DNA of 64,000 bases from NCBI GenBank assembly GCA_001603165.1, contig LVBN01000065.1, forward strand, positions 1-64,000, written 5' to 3'. How positions within the stretch are numbered: the first letter of the stretch is position 1; every line of letters starts with the position of its first letter. Below are positions 1 to 8,614 of this stretch, piece by piece. A model generated the notes under the pieces. The model saw only the letters and a program-made list of their open reading frames with translations. It did no database searches and was not told the origin of the DNA. The DNA is from Spirochaetales bacterium Spiro_12 (lineage in GTDB: Bacteria > Spirochaetota > Spirochaetia > Treponematales > Rectinemataceae). The position numbers were made by a program, and so were the translations under genes.

Positions 1-112
1 TCCCATATGAATAGGGTACCCCGGGGTCGGAGTCCGGGTCAACCAATATCGTTTATGATAACAATTATCTTAACGTTATACTTTTACAGCTATTTGAAGA
101 AGGCAGAAATAG

Positions 113-171
113 AATATTTTAATAAAAACTAATTTACAAAAATATTTTAAATTTCAACAAATATTTTAAAT
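113..171. repeat. Three copies of AATATTTTAA upstream of the first regulator gene
   Basis: The 10-mer AATATTTTAA occurs at 113-122, 141-150 and 160-169. The last two lie in a perfect 13-nt direct repeat, AAATATTTTAAAT, at 140-152 and 159-171 (period 19 nt). The array ends 24 nt before the regulator's start codon. It may be an operator for the regulator itself. The region is very AT-rich, so chance recurrence is possible. The rest of positions 1-195 holds no gene that I can support. Confidence 0.4.
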
Positions 172-195
172 ATTTCTTGCAACTTAAAGAAACCC

Positions 196-930
196 ATGCT
201 AAACTCGGACCATCAAAGGAAAAGGAGTAGTGTAAGCTTGGACAGCGAATTTTCTGATATCAATCCTGAATTACTTCCCTATGTTCCGTTTGTTAAGGCA
301 ATTGCAGCAATGTTCGGTGAAAACTGCGAAGTGTTGCTCCACGATGTGAGTAAACTGGAACATTCAATCGTCATGATAGAGAACGGCCATGTCACCGGTA
401 GAAAAGTCGGAAGCCCGATGACTGATCTAGGTCTTTATTTTCTCCAATCGGACCAATTCAAAAATACCACATTTCTCGCGAATTATCAGTCCGAAACGAA
501 AAGTGGAGATAAGCTCAAGTCTACTAGTATCTTTTTAAGAAATGAAAAGAAGGAAATAATCGGCTTTCTTTGTATCAATTATGATTTTTCGCATCTGGCT
601 AATCTGGGCCAGAAAATTGCAGATTTCTGTCGAGTCAATTCCAATATACAGGAAGAAAACGGGAACCGTAACGAAGATGAAGTATTTCCGGATTCCCTTG
701 ACGAGCTTTTTAACCGGGTTTTTGACCAGATGCTGAAGAAGATTGGCATTCCTGTGGAAAAAATGAAAAAAGCCGACAAAATAAATCTCGTACGAATGCT
801 TAATAAACGGGGGATTTTCCTCATTACTGGCGCCATAGATGAAGTGGCGCGAAGAATAAATGTAACTAGATATACAATATATAATTACCTTGCAGAAATA
901 AAAAGTTGGAACAGCAAGGAGGTAATGTGA
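196..930 (+). CDS. YheO/DauR-family transcriptional regulator (PAS_6 + C-terminal HTH)
   Basis: A 244-residue cytosolic DNA-binding regulator of the YheO type. The N-terminal PAS-like domain (about residues 27-140) carries the family landmarks GENCEVLLHD (41-50) and VTGRKVG (66-72). The C-terminal HTH (about 195-240) includes RGIFLITGAIDEVARRINVT and ends in YTIYNYL. A characterised relative, DauR of Pseudomonas, represses D-arginine catabolism; the ligand here is unknown. It heads a block of + strand genes including RidA and a PLP enzyme, which it probably controls. The ATG at 196 has a poor ribosome site. A TTG at 238, ten bases after AAGGAG (222-227), is a credible alternative that would give about 230 residues, close to the other two copies in this window (231 and 226). 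Confidence 0.88.
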   Translation: MLNSDHQRKRSSVSLDSEFSDINPELLPYVPFVKAIAAMFGENCEVLLHDVSKLEHSIVMIENGHVTGRKVGSPMTDLGLYFLQSDQFKNTTFLANYQSETKSGDKLKSTSIFLRNEKKEIIGFLCINYDFSHLANLGQKIADFCRVNSNIQEENGNRNEDEVFPDSLDELFNRVFDQMLKKIGIPVEKMKKADKINLVRMLNKRGIFLITGAIDEVARRINVTRYTIYNYLAEIKSWNSKEVM

Positions 931-1051
931 ATAAAGCGCTCCACCCCATCGTGATTGATGGTCAAAATAGAATTTGGTCAAGCGCCTCAATCTAGGGAAA
1001 CCTTCGGTCTTATCAACGGATTTTGAACAAGGGGGAACAGTAAAAACGATC

Positions 1052-1438
1052 ATGAAGAAAATAGTGAAAACAGAAAAAGCTCCTTCTGCGATCGGACCTT
1101 ATTCCCAGGGGATACTGAGCAACGGCGTGCTTTTCACATCCGGGCAGATTGGCATCGATCCTACGACCGGCCAGCTAGTTCAAGGCGGCATAGAAGCTCA
1201 GGTGAGAAAAGTGCTGGAAAACATAAGGGCTTTGTTGAGCACTGCAGGCTGTACGGTGGACGATGTGGTCAAGACAACGGTGTTTCTTCGTAATATGGAG
1301 GATTTCAACACGGTCAATTTGATTTATGCCTCTGTATTCCAGAAAGACTTTCCGGCTAGGAGTTGTGTCGCAGTTGTAGGCTTGCCTAAAGATGCTCTTG
1401 TAGAAATAGAGATCATCGCGATCGCGAAAGGAAATTGA
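1052..1438 (+). CDS. ridA: RidA family reactive imine/enamine deaminase
   Basis: A 128-residue protein matching the YjgF/RidA family over its whole length (IGPYSQG at 14-20, SGQIG at 30-34, FPARSCV at 100-106). R103 corresponds to the catalytic arginine of RidA and E120 to the conserved C-terminal glutamate. RidA proteins hydrolyse 2-aminoacrylate and related imines released by PLP enzymes, in the cytosol as trimers. A PLP enzyme lies two genes downstream, which fits that role. The ATG at 1052 is chosen because it begins the family's usual N-terminus; the frame is open from 974 but that extension has no similarity to RidA. The ribosome site is weak. Confidence 0.92.
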   Translation: MKKIVKTEKAPSAIGPYSQGILSNGVLFTSGQIGIDPTTGQLVQGGIEAQVRKVLENIRALLSTAGCTVDDVVKTTVFLRNMEDFNTVNLIYASVFQKDFPARSCVAVVGLPKDALVEIEIIAIAKGN

Positions 1439-1445
1439 TACGAGT

Positions 1446-1886
1446 ATGGATCCATATGCAGAAGGCAAGATAATCGCGAGTCCCTACTATAAGAAAAGCG
1501 ATATTGAGGGTGTATGCGTGGCAATACTCGATCTTCGCATGCGCAATAGGAATTTGGAATTGATTATTCCCATGTCGCGGGCGTTACGAGAAGGGGAAAT
1601 ACATGAGTTCATTGCTACTGAGCAACATTCCTGCTGTGGGGGAAAGGTCGATGATATTGCGTATGTCGCATTTTATGAAATAGTCAAGGGAGGCATAGTA
1701 TTAAGAGGTGATACGGTGTTTTCGCATGAAAGAGCACTTGGATACATAGCAGGATATGATGAAACCCACATGCCTAATCATCTCAACGTCGTGCTCCATG
1801 TATCCGAGCTGAAAACCGGCAAGGAATTAGGCATTGCTCTTGGGGATAAATTGGTTATCCGACAGAATGGTCATCAAACGTCATAG
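1446..1886 (+). CDS. Unrecognised 146-residue conserved-looking protein
   Basis: I do not recognise this family with confidence. The protein is soluble, with no signal peptide or membrane segment. It has a compact central motif EQHSCCGGKVDD (59-70) with a histidine and adjacent cysteines C63-C64, and a second histidine-containing segment HMPNHLNVVLHV (108-119). These could bind a metal, though that is inference. It begins 7 nt after ridA and ends 16 nt before the PLP enzyme start, so it is clearly in the same operon and probably works in the same reaction sequence. Confidence 0.75.
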   Translation: MDPYAEGKIIASPYYKKSDIEGVCVAILDLRMRNRNLELIIPMSRALREGEIHEFIATEQHSCCGGKVDDIAYVAFYEIVKGGIVLRGDTVFSHERALGYIAGYDETHMPNHLNVVLHVSELKTGKELGIALGDKLVIRQNGHQTS

Positions 1887-1902
1887 AGAGGAGGAAGTGA
1901 TT

Positions 1903-3366
1903 ATGGCGGAGCTAAAGTATCGGTATGAGTTGTATCGCCAGCTTCAGATGAATTTAGGGAAGATTTATGCTGAAGCCAAAGAGGCGGCTGATGAAATCGG
2001 AATACCGGCAGACCTGAGGGGTAAATTCGGTCTTACTGGGGCGATATCCGGGTGTCATGGCATACCACACAAAGAGGTGCGGGAGGCTCTGGAAAAAACT
2101 TCATCGCAGATAATTTCGAATAACAAACTAGATGAGGAACTCAGGGATGTCGTAAAATCAGTCTATGGAGATGAATATGATGGCCTTGCGGTAAACACCT
2201 GCGAGGGTGCACTTTGGGTCTGTTATGACGCCTTGGCCACGCCACCAATGACGGGACGAGGAGATAATTACCGTGCTCGTTATGTGATACCCTATGAAAA
2301 GCATCTACACCATCATGGTGGATATGGCCGCCCATTTCCCGGAAAATACAAAGATATCTTAGCTGATAGGGGAAATACAGCAGGCGAGTTAGGTTTTTAC
2401 GGTAAACGACAGAACAATCTCGATACAATCATAGTCAAACTTTCTGGAGCCGATTATACCTGCCATGGAATCAAATATCATCCCACGGTACTTCTCACTG
2501 ATGTCGATCCTGACGCTTCAATAATTGAGATGCGGAAAGTCGCCGAACGTCATGGCCATCTTATAACGGCCTTTGCATCGCTTGGGTATGATACGGTAGG
2601 GTATGGATATGGAGTAAAAGAAAAAGACGGCTCTCCAAGATTACAGAAGCTGATAGGCGAGTTGGCTTTTGAATATGATGTACCGTACATCGTTGACAAC
2701 GCATGGGGGGCTCCCTTTATCGGTACGGACATAAGAAAAACCGGTGCCGACGTTATGACGTACAGCATGGACAAGGCTGCGGGCTCTGTCACTGCAGGTT
2801 TGATAGTAGGCAAGGAGGAGTGGCTTGTTCAATTGAGAAGAGCTCTCGGGACCCATGGCGACAGGTGGGGAACTGGCACATCCCATGGAAAGGCCGCATA
2901 CGTTACCATCGATCCCGGAAAAGAGGGATTGGTGGGCGTAATTGCGGCATTGAAGGTCTTGAGGGATAAGCCAGAAAAATTCACCAAACCACTGGATGAT
3001 CTTTATAAAATAGCAGTCGAAGAGTTCAATGCGATTGATCCTGCTTTGAAAAATGAATTCACCATTAGTAAATCGCTCAATTCGGGAGCCGTGGAAATAA
3101 ATTATGAAAAAAGCTGGAAAGAAAACGGGAAAAGGATACCAATATTCTCCATAGAGGACATGTATTCCGGTACCAATGTTTTACAGACAGGCATGAGCCA
3201 TATGGGAGTAATCCCCACTATTGCCTACGATGCTAATATTTTTATTTCACCAGGACTGGGAACCACTGACTTGGAGGGGAACCTTATTCATGAGAGAGCC
3301 CGATGGGCGGTCCGCGGTATGGTTAAGTTGATAGAGATAACCTGTAAATATGCGGGAATACTGTAA
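1903..3366 (+). CDS. PLP-dependent fold-type I enzyme (lyase/aminotransferase-like)
   Basis: A 487-residue cytosolic enzyme. PLP signatures are visible: D265 in VDNAWG, which would pair with the pyridine nitrogen, and K291 in YSMDKAAGS, the expected Schiff-base lysine. Conserved glycine/histidine-rich segments (NTCEGALW 98-105, HLHHHGGYGR 134-143) flank the active site. The overall pattern resembles SelA/SepSecS or decarboxylase-like group members rather than standard aminotransferases; I cannot assign the substrate. The ATG at 1903 follows GAGGAGG (1888-1894); the upstream in-frame extension to 1834 overlaps the preceding gene and is rejected. Its position beside ridA suggests a reaction that releases an enamine or imine. 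Confidence 0.8.
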   Translation: MAELKYRYELYRQLQMNLGKIYAEAKEAADEIGIPADLRGKFGLTGAISGCHGIPHKEVREALEKTSSQIISNNKLDEELRDVVKSVYGDEYDGLAVNTCEGALWVCYDALATPPMTGRGDNYRARYVIPYEKHLHHHGGYGRPFPGKYKDILADRGNTAGELGFYGKRQNNLDTIIVKLSGADYTCHGIKYHPTVLLTDVDPDASIIEMRKVAERHGHLITAFASLGYDTVGYGYGVKEKDGSPRLQKLIGELAFEYDVPYIVDNAWGAPFIGTDIRKTGADVMTYSMDKAAGSVTAGLIVGKEEWLVQLRRALGTHGDRWGTGTSHGKAAYVTIDPGKEGLVGVIAALKVLRDKPEKFTKPLDDLYKIAVEEFNAIDPALKNEFTISKSLNSGAVEINYEKSWKENGKRIPIFSIEDMYSGTNVLQTGMSHMGVIPTIAYDANIFISPGLGTTDLEGNLIHERARWAVRGMVKLIEITCKYAGIL

Positions 3367-3475
3367 AGAGATTCATTATTATACGTTGTGCGGTACCGTA
3401 TAATTATTTTGCACTTTAAATCGAAAATGACGGCTTTAGTTGAATGCTGTTCGATTTTTGATAAGGAGGCAAAGG

Positions 3476-4456
3476 ATGTCTGTAAAAGGAACACCAAGAA
3501 GATTGTCGGCGGTCATCGTCCTGCTGCTTGTGACGTTAACTGCGTTCGGACAAGCTTCATATCCGCGAAAAGCGATCGATGCAATCTGTCCTTGGAGCGC
3601 GGGAGGAAGTACGGATATCGCTTTTCGAGGCTACATGAAGTACCTGTCTAAGGAATTGGGGACGGATATCAATGTCCAAAACCTCACGGGCGGTAATGGT
3701 GGCATCGCTTGGTCGAAGGCAGCAGTATCGCCCAAGGATGGGTACACTGCCATTCTCTTAACCTTTGATATCCTGACTAATGAAGCGCAAAAGATGACAA
3801 AGGTTTCATATCGCGATTTCGACATTATCAACATGTTCACTCTGCAGGGAATGATGCTGATCACGCATTCGGATTTTGGGTATAAAAATTTGGAGGCTTT
3901 TATTGCGGCGGCCAAGAAAGCAAAGAGTGAAGGACGTACGCTCAAAATCGGAATTGCGGGGGAATTGGGACTTTGGCATCAGGCGGGTGCGATCATGGCT
4001 GAGAAAACGGGAACTGAGGGCGCTTATACCTATGTTCCCTTCAAAGGATCGGGTGATCAACTGGCTGATATGCTGGGCAAACACATAGATGCCATGGTGA
4101 CTTCGCTCACCGCTTCAATTCAGCATATTAACGCGGGAACCCTTACTGTACTCGCCACAATGACCGATGAGAGGGTGCCGGCCATCCCCAAGGTTCCTAC
4201 ATTCAAAGAACTTGGTTATGATGTTCAGTATACCAGTTGGAGAGCTCTCGCTTTTCCGAAGGGCGTTCCCAAGAATGTGCTCGATATAGTGAGGGCGGCA
4301 GCCAAAAAAGCATATTATGATCCCGAGTTCCAAGAATGGGCGGGAAAGGCCAACATAGATCCATTCTTCCTGGACCACATCGCATCCGAAGAGTACATGA
4401 AAAACCAATACCCCATGGTTGAAGGTGTCATGAAGAAATTCGGCTTAATAAAATAA
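3476..4456 (+). CDS. tctC: TctC/Bug-family tripartite tricarboxylate transporter binding protein
   Basis: A 326-residue periplasmic solute receptor. A basic N-terminus and hydrophobic stretch (about 8-24, RLSAVIVLLLVTLTAFG) form an export signal, followed by the Bug-family start of the mature domain (YPRKAIDAICPWSAGGSTD). These proteins bind carboxylates with a 'Venus flytrap' fold and hand them to TctA. The ATG at 3476 follows ATAAGGAGG (3461-3469); an open extension from 3440 is ignored. Next come TctB and TctA. A strong hairpin at 4476-4509 separates this gene from them and could raise receptor expression relative to permease. Confidence 0.93.
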   Translation: MSVKGTPRRLSAVIVLLLVTLTAFGQASYPRKAIDAICPWSAGGSTDIAFRGYMKYLSKELGTDINVQNLTGGNGGIAWSKAAVSPKDGYTAILLTFDILTNEAQKMTKVSYRDFDIINMFTLQGMMLITHSDFGYKNLEAFIAAAKKAKSEGRTLKIGIAGELGLWHQAGAIMAEKTGTEGAYTYVPFKGSGDQLADMLGKHIDAMVTSLTASIQHINAGTLTVLATMTDERVPAIPKVPTFKELGYDVQYTSWRALAFPKGVPKNVLDIVRAAAKKAYYDPEFQEWAGKANIDPFFLDHIASEEYMKNQYPMVEGVMKKFGLIK

Positions 4457-4475
4457 CAAAGCCGCCTTTTCTGTT

Positions 4476-4509
4476 TGTTGGAGGGGACTAATACTAGTTC
4501 TCTCCAACA
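4476..4509 (+). terminator. Intercistronic hairpin between TctC and TctB
   Basis: TGTTGGAGGGGACTA (4476-4490) pairs with TAGTTCTCTCCAACA (4495-4509) around the loop ATAC: 15 base pairs including two G-U wobbles. There is no clean U-tract after it, so it may act as a partial terminator or as an mRNA 3'-end protector for the receptor gene. Confidence 0.6.
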
Positions 4510-4534
4510 GTTTCCCTAGAGGGAGATACTCACA

Positions 4535-5035
4535 TTGAAAATCAAAGATCTTGTGATCGGGTGCCTGTTTTTATTCATCTCTTGTCTATTTTTTATCGCG
4601 ACCTTTTCTTTCCCAACTCCTCCTGTACAAGCCGCCGGCCCTGCTTTTTGGCCTCAAATTATGAGTATAACTTTGGGTGTTTTCGCATTAGTCTTGATTA
4701 GTAAATCAATTTATGAATTAAAAAAAGAGAAAAAAGCAAGCATAATTAAAATCAAAAAAAATTCTAAAAAAAGAGATACCGTAACAGAGGGAATTAAAAG
4801 GCCGGTTATGGGCATGATGGCAACAGGACTATTCATTTCTTTGCTTCATTATTTTGGATTCATTATAGGAATAGTCACCTATTTTATTATCATTACGATA
4901 ATTTTGAATCCAAAATATAGTTGGAAAAGACTGACTCTAACAATTATTCAGGCATCAATACTCATTATCACAATCTACTTTCTCTTTGGAGAGTTTCTTA
5001 ATATAAATTTGCCAACCGGTATTGTATTTAATTAG
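4535..5035 (+). CDS. tctB: TctB small membrane subunit of tripartite tricarboxylate transporter
   Basis: A 166-residue protein with four hydrophobic segments (about 7-27, 39-57, 91-115 and 125-155) separated by a lysine-rich loop (68-87), as in the TctB subunit that partners TctA. It begins with TTG at 4535, seven to eight bases after GAGGGAG. It ends 9 nt before TctA. Codon use is strikingly AT-rich (many Ile, Lys, Asn), like its neighbours up to about 9.5 kb. Confidence 0.85.
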   Translation: MKIKDLVIGCLFLFISCLFFIATFSFPTPPVQAAGPAFWPQIMSITLGVFALVLISKSIYELKKEKKASIIKIKKNSKKRDTVTEGIKRPVMGMMATGLFISLLHYFGFIIGIVTYFIIITIILNPKYSWKRLTLTIIQASILIITIYFLFGEFLNINLPTGIVFN

Positions 5036-5044
5036 GAGTAGCGA

Positions 5045-6535
5045 ATGGATTTTGGGATGGCGCTATTGACAGTATTAAGGCCTTTGAATTTGTTCTTTAT
5101 TACTATTGGAGTCTTAGGTGGCATTGTAGTTGGGGCAATCCCAGGTCTTACAGCAACATTAGCTATATCGCTCCTCATCCCTTTTACATTTGGGATGGAT
5201 CCTGTACCAGCGCTGATAATGCTTATTGGAATTTACTGTGGAGGCATATATGGCGGTTCAATAACAGCCATCTTGATTCATACACCGGGAACCCCTGGGG
5301 CCGCGGCTACAGTATTGGATGGATATCCGCTCGCACAGCAAGGAAAAGCTGGGAAAGCTTTAGGGATAGCAGTGATAGCTTCTTTTATAGGCGGTACCAT
5401 AAGCGCTGTAATCATGATTTTTCTCTCGCCGATTATTTCTTCTTGGGCATTAAAATTCAGTTCCGCCGAGTATTTTTCTCTTGCATTATTTGGATTAACG
5501 GTCATCTTTTCTATTTCAGAGAAGTCCATATTAAAGGGGACTATTTCTGGCATGTTTGGACTTTTGCTTTCAACTGTCGGGCTGGATTATATCGTACCCT
5601 ATGCTCGATTCACTTTTGGAATTGATAGCCTCATTATTGGATTCCCTATACTTCCGGCAATTATAGGGTTGTTTGCAGTTACAGAAGTATTGAGATTGTT
5701 TGAAAAACCTGACGAAACGATAGAAGTTCCAAAAATCAGACTAAAGGGGGTTATTCCGACATGGGATGAAACTAAAAAACTTATTCCCATTTATTTAAAA
5801 TCGAGCCTTATAGGAACATTTATTGGTGCCCTCCCGGGGACTGGCGCAAATATTGCCTCATTTATTTCCTATGGGGAAGCTAGACGATGTTCGAAGACGC
5901 CGGAAAATTTTGGGACAGGTATGATTGAGGGCGTCGCCGCGTCTGAGGCAGCCAATAATGCAGTAACCGGTGGAGCTCTTATTCCAATGCTGACCCTTGG
6001 GATTCCTGGAGATGCTGTGACAGCTGTTCTTCTCGGTGCGCTTACTATTCAAGGACTTCAACCCGGTCCACTCCTTTTTCGGGAACATATGGATGTCATA
6101 AATCCATTATTCTCTGGACTAATAGTTGCAAATATTATCATGTTACTCGCAGGGCTTTTTGGAGCTATGCTTTTTGCACGTATAGCATCATTAAAGCGCA
6201 GGTTGCTGATCCCGTTAGTTGCGATTTTTTCTTTATTAGGAGCCTTCGCTGCAGAAGGAAGCTTTGCTCATATGCTTATTGCTTTTGGTTTTGGTATTGT
6301 AGGTTATTTTCTTAATCGAAACGGATTCCCTTTGGCTCCTATCGCATTGTCGTTAATACTTGGGCCAATAGCTGAAACTAGCTTTAGAACTGCCTTAATA
6401 CGTTCGCAAGGAAGCATTTCAATTTTCTTCACAAGACCGATTTCATTGGTTTTTATAGCCTTATCCATTTTATCAGTTCTAATAGTTTTAATAAGAAGAA
6501 ATGTAAAGATTTTTAAAAAGAAAAAAAACAACTAG
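5045..6535 (+). CDS. tctA: TctA large permease subunit of tripartite tricarboxylate transporter
   Basis: A 496-residue polytopic inner-membrane protein, the usual length of TctA. The family landmark GGIYGGSITAILIHTPGTPG (about 60-79) is present, with the second conserved proline/glycine segment around TLGIPGDAVTAVLLGAL in the second half. It transports the substrate delivered by the TctC receptor using an ion gradient. It follows TctB by 9 nt with a TAGGAGTAG ribosome site. Neighbouring PLP and ThDP enzymes suggest a 2-oxo-, amino- or sulfo-carboxylate substrate, which is inference only. Confidence 0.95.
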   Translation: MDFGMALLTVLRPLNLFFITIGVLGGIVVGAIPGLTATLAISLLIPFTFGMDPVPALIMLIGIYCGGIYGGSITAILIHTPGTPGAAATVLDGYPLAQQGKAGKALGIAVIASFIGGTISAVIMIFLSPIISSWALKFSSAEYFSLALFGLTVIFSISEKSILKGTISGMFGLLLSTVGLDYIVPYARFTFGIDSLIIGFPILPAIIGLFAVTEVLRLFEKPDETIEVPKIRLKGVIPTWDETKKLIPIYLKSSLIGTFIGALPGTGANIASFISYGEARRCSKTPENFGTGMIEGVAASEAANNAVTGGALIPMLTLGIPGDAVTAVLLGALTIQGLQPGPLLFREHMDVINPLFSGLIVANIIMLLAGLFGAMLFARIASLKRRLLIPLVAIFSLLGAFAAEGSFAHMLIAFGFGIVGYFLNRNGFPLAPIALSLILGPIAETSFRTALIRSQGSISIFFTRPISLVFIALSILSVLIVLIRRNVKIFKKKKNN

Positions 6536-6548
6536 GAGGCATGAAAAA

Positions 6549-6872
6549 ATGGTGACAATGCAACCTATAGAAGTTAAAAATCACAGCCTTATTGGTTTGG
6601 AAATTTCTTTTCCCAAAACAAGACTACTATCAATAACGGTCCCTGACATTGGGTATCTTATGTGTGGGGTTTTGAATATTCAAGCAATTGATACACTTCA
6701 TCGAGAAAGAGGGATTATTGCTGCACGAGTAGTAGGTGTAAAAACCCTTGAAGATCTTTTAACTGCTAAAATCGTCGAGACAACACTAAAGGGCTCTAAA
6801 ATTGGCATTCATTCAGGTATGACGGGCAAAGAAGCTCTTGAATGCATGATTGATTTTATTGATTCAGTTTGA
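6549..6872 (+). CDS. DUF1805 (YunC-like) domain protein
   Basis: A 107-residue soluble protein that matches my memory of the DUF1805/YunC family, notably the segment GYLMCGVLNIQAID (36-49). The biochemical function of the family is not established. It starts 13 nt after tctA behind TAGGAGG and its stop overlaps the region just before the ThDP enzyme, so it is translated with the permease and the enzyme. It may be an accessory to that enzyme, but the sequence does not show how. Confidence 0.75.
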   Translation: MVTMQPIEVKNHSLIGLEISFPKTRLLSITVPDIGYLMCGVLNIQAIDTLHRERGIIAARVVGVKTLEDLLTAKIVETTLKGSKIGIHSGMTGKEALECMIDFIDSV

Positions 6873-6895
6873 TGCTTAGGAAGAAGGATAATAAT

Positions 6896-8614
6896 ATGAA
6901 CGGTTCCGACATAGTAGTTGAATCTCTCGTTGAGAACGGTGTAACACACATATTTGGAGTTCCTGGTGATACGAGCATGAATTTTCATGATGCGTTGTCA
7001 CGGAATGGTAAGATTCAATATATCGTATGCCGTGACGAAAGAAATGCAGCATATATGGCTGATGGGTACGCTCGAGTACTTAATCGGCATGGTGTTGTAG
7101 ATGTGCCGAGTGGAGGAGGGGTTCTTTATTGTATTCCAGGATTAGCCGAGTCGAACGATTCTTCGATACCGCTCGTATGTATCTCTTCTGATATTACAAT
7201 GTCTAGCGAAGAAACGGAGGCTTTGACGGATGTTAGACAGCTTGAGTTGACAGCTCCAGTTACTAAATGGAATTGCAAAATAAAGAGTACAAAGAAAATT
7301 CAACAATACATTCAAAAGGCCTTCCGTATTGCTTTATTGGGAAAGCCGGGCGCTACGCATGTTTCAATTCCTGAAAATATACATGGAGAAGAGATAGTTT
7401 GGGCATACAAGAAAACGGCACGACCCCCTAGCCTTTTTTCGCTTAAAAGCGGGCCTGGAAACTATGATTGCCTTGCCGTTAAAGAAGCAATTCTTAAGGC
7501 TAAATATCCAATAATAATTGCTGGTGGCGGTGTACATTCTTCCGGGGCGTATGACCCCTTGTTGGAGTTTTCTGAGAAGCTAGGAGCATTCGTTGCGACT
7601 TCAATAAACGGAAAGGGCAGTATTAGTGAGGTTCATCCTTTGAGCATTGGGGTTATCGGTGCGAATGGGGGTTCTGAAGAAACAAACAAAATTGTAAGCT
7701 CTGCTGATTTAGTAATTATTTTAGGTTCTAAGATGAATAATGTGACCTCAATGGGAGGGGCAATTTTTAATGAGGAGCAGACAATTATTCAGGTGGACAT
7801 ATCCGAAAAAATTCTTGGGACGAATGTATATACTCATCTCCCAATTCTTGGCGATATAGTTCAATTTTTGAGAAACATGAATAATATATTGAGGGATGAA
7901 CAACAAAATATCTCTAGCAGGCACCAGTGGAAGAGCATGGTTGGAGAAATTTTGCAGCGCAAAAAGAACAGAATTAAAATAGAAGAAAAGAACAATACTA
8001 AATTTGTCAACCCTGCGAAATTTTTTAAAACTCTTATGTCTCTAGTAGATGAAAACACTATATTTATCGCCGATGCTGGAACACCTACACCTTATATTGC
8101 TTCGTATTGCAGAATGCGCTTATCAGGCCGTCATACAGTGATGCCACGTGCCCATGGGAGTCTTGGTTATGCGCTTCCTGCGGCCATAGGTGTCAAAGTG
8201 GCAAAACCTGATACTACAGTAGTTTCAATGTTCGGAGATGGTAGTTTTGGAATGGCATTAGGCGACCTTGAAACAGCTAAACGTGTTGGGTTGCCTATCA
8301 TTTTTGTAAATTTTCAGAACAACAGTTACGGGTGGATAAAGACAATACAAAAGCTTTATTATGATGAAAGATACTATGCGGTTGATTTTGATAAAATAGA
8401 TGCTACCCGCATCTCGGAGGGATTCGGGTTGAAGGCGAAGAAGATAAGTTCTAATGACGAAATTGAATCCGTTCTTCATTGGAGTTTACAACAAAAAAGC
8501 CCAGTTTTACTTGATGTATACATTGAAACACCTACTGAACTGATTCCCCCTGTAGTAAAATGGGAACGGGATAAAACTGTACCGGTAGAAAAAAGAAAAA
8601 AACTGACCTATTAA
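6896..8614 (+). CDS. Thiamine-diphosphate-dependent enzyme, acetolactate synthase-like
   Basis: A 572-residue enzyme with the three-domain ThDP architecture: N-terminal pyrimidine-binding domain with E48 in VCRDERNAAYMADGYAR, a central Rossmann-like domain (about 190-330) and a C-terminal pyrophosphate-binding domain with GDGSFGMAL followed by NNSYGW. These enzymes cleave or join 2-oxoacids. Similarity is to the AHAS/oxalyl-CoA decarboxylase/sulfoacetaldehyde acetyltransferase group, but there is no small regulatory subunit gene nearby, so a catabolic role is likelier than branched-chain synthesis. The ATG at 6896 follows GGAAGAAGG; an in-frame TTG at 6869 would overlap the previous gene. Confidence 0.88.
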   Translation: MNGSDIVVESLVENGVTHIFGVPGDTSMNFHDALSRNGKIQYIVCRDERNAAYMADGYARVLNRHGVVDVPSGGGVLYCIPGLAESNDSSIPLVCISSDITMSSEETEALTDVRQLELTAPVTKWNCKIKSTKKIQQYIQKAFRIALLGKPGATHVSIPENIHGEEIVWAYKKTARPPSLFSLKSGPGNYDCLAVKEAILKAKYPIIIAGGGVHSSGAYDPLLEFSEKLGAFVATSINGKGSISEVHPLSIGVIGANGGSEETNKIVSSADLVIILGSKMNNVTSMGGAIFNEEQTIIQVDISEKILGTNVYTHLPILGDIVQFLRNMNNILRDEQQNISSRHQWKSMVGEILQRKKNRIKIEEKNNTKFVNPAKFFKTLMSLVDENTIFIADAGTPTPYIASYCRMRLSGRHTVMPRAHGSLGYALPAAIGVKVAKPDTTVVSMFGDGSFGMALGDLETAKRVGLPIIFVNFQNNSYGWIKTIQKLYYDERYYAVDFDKIDATRISEGFGLKAKKISSNDEIESVLHWSLQQKSPVLLDVYIETPTELIPPVVKWERDKTVPVEKRKKLTY

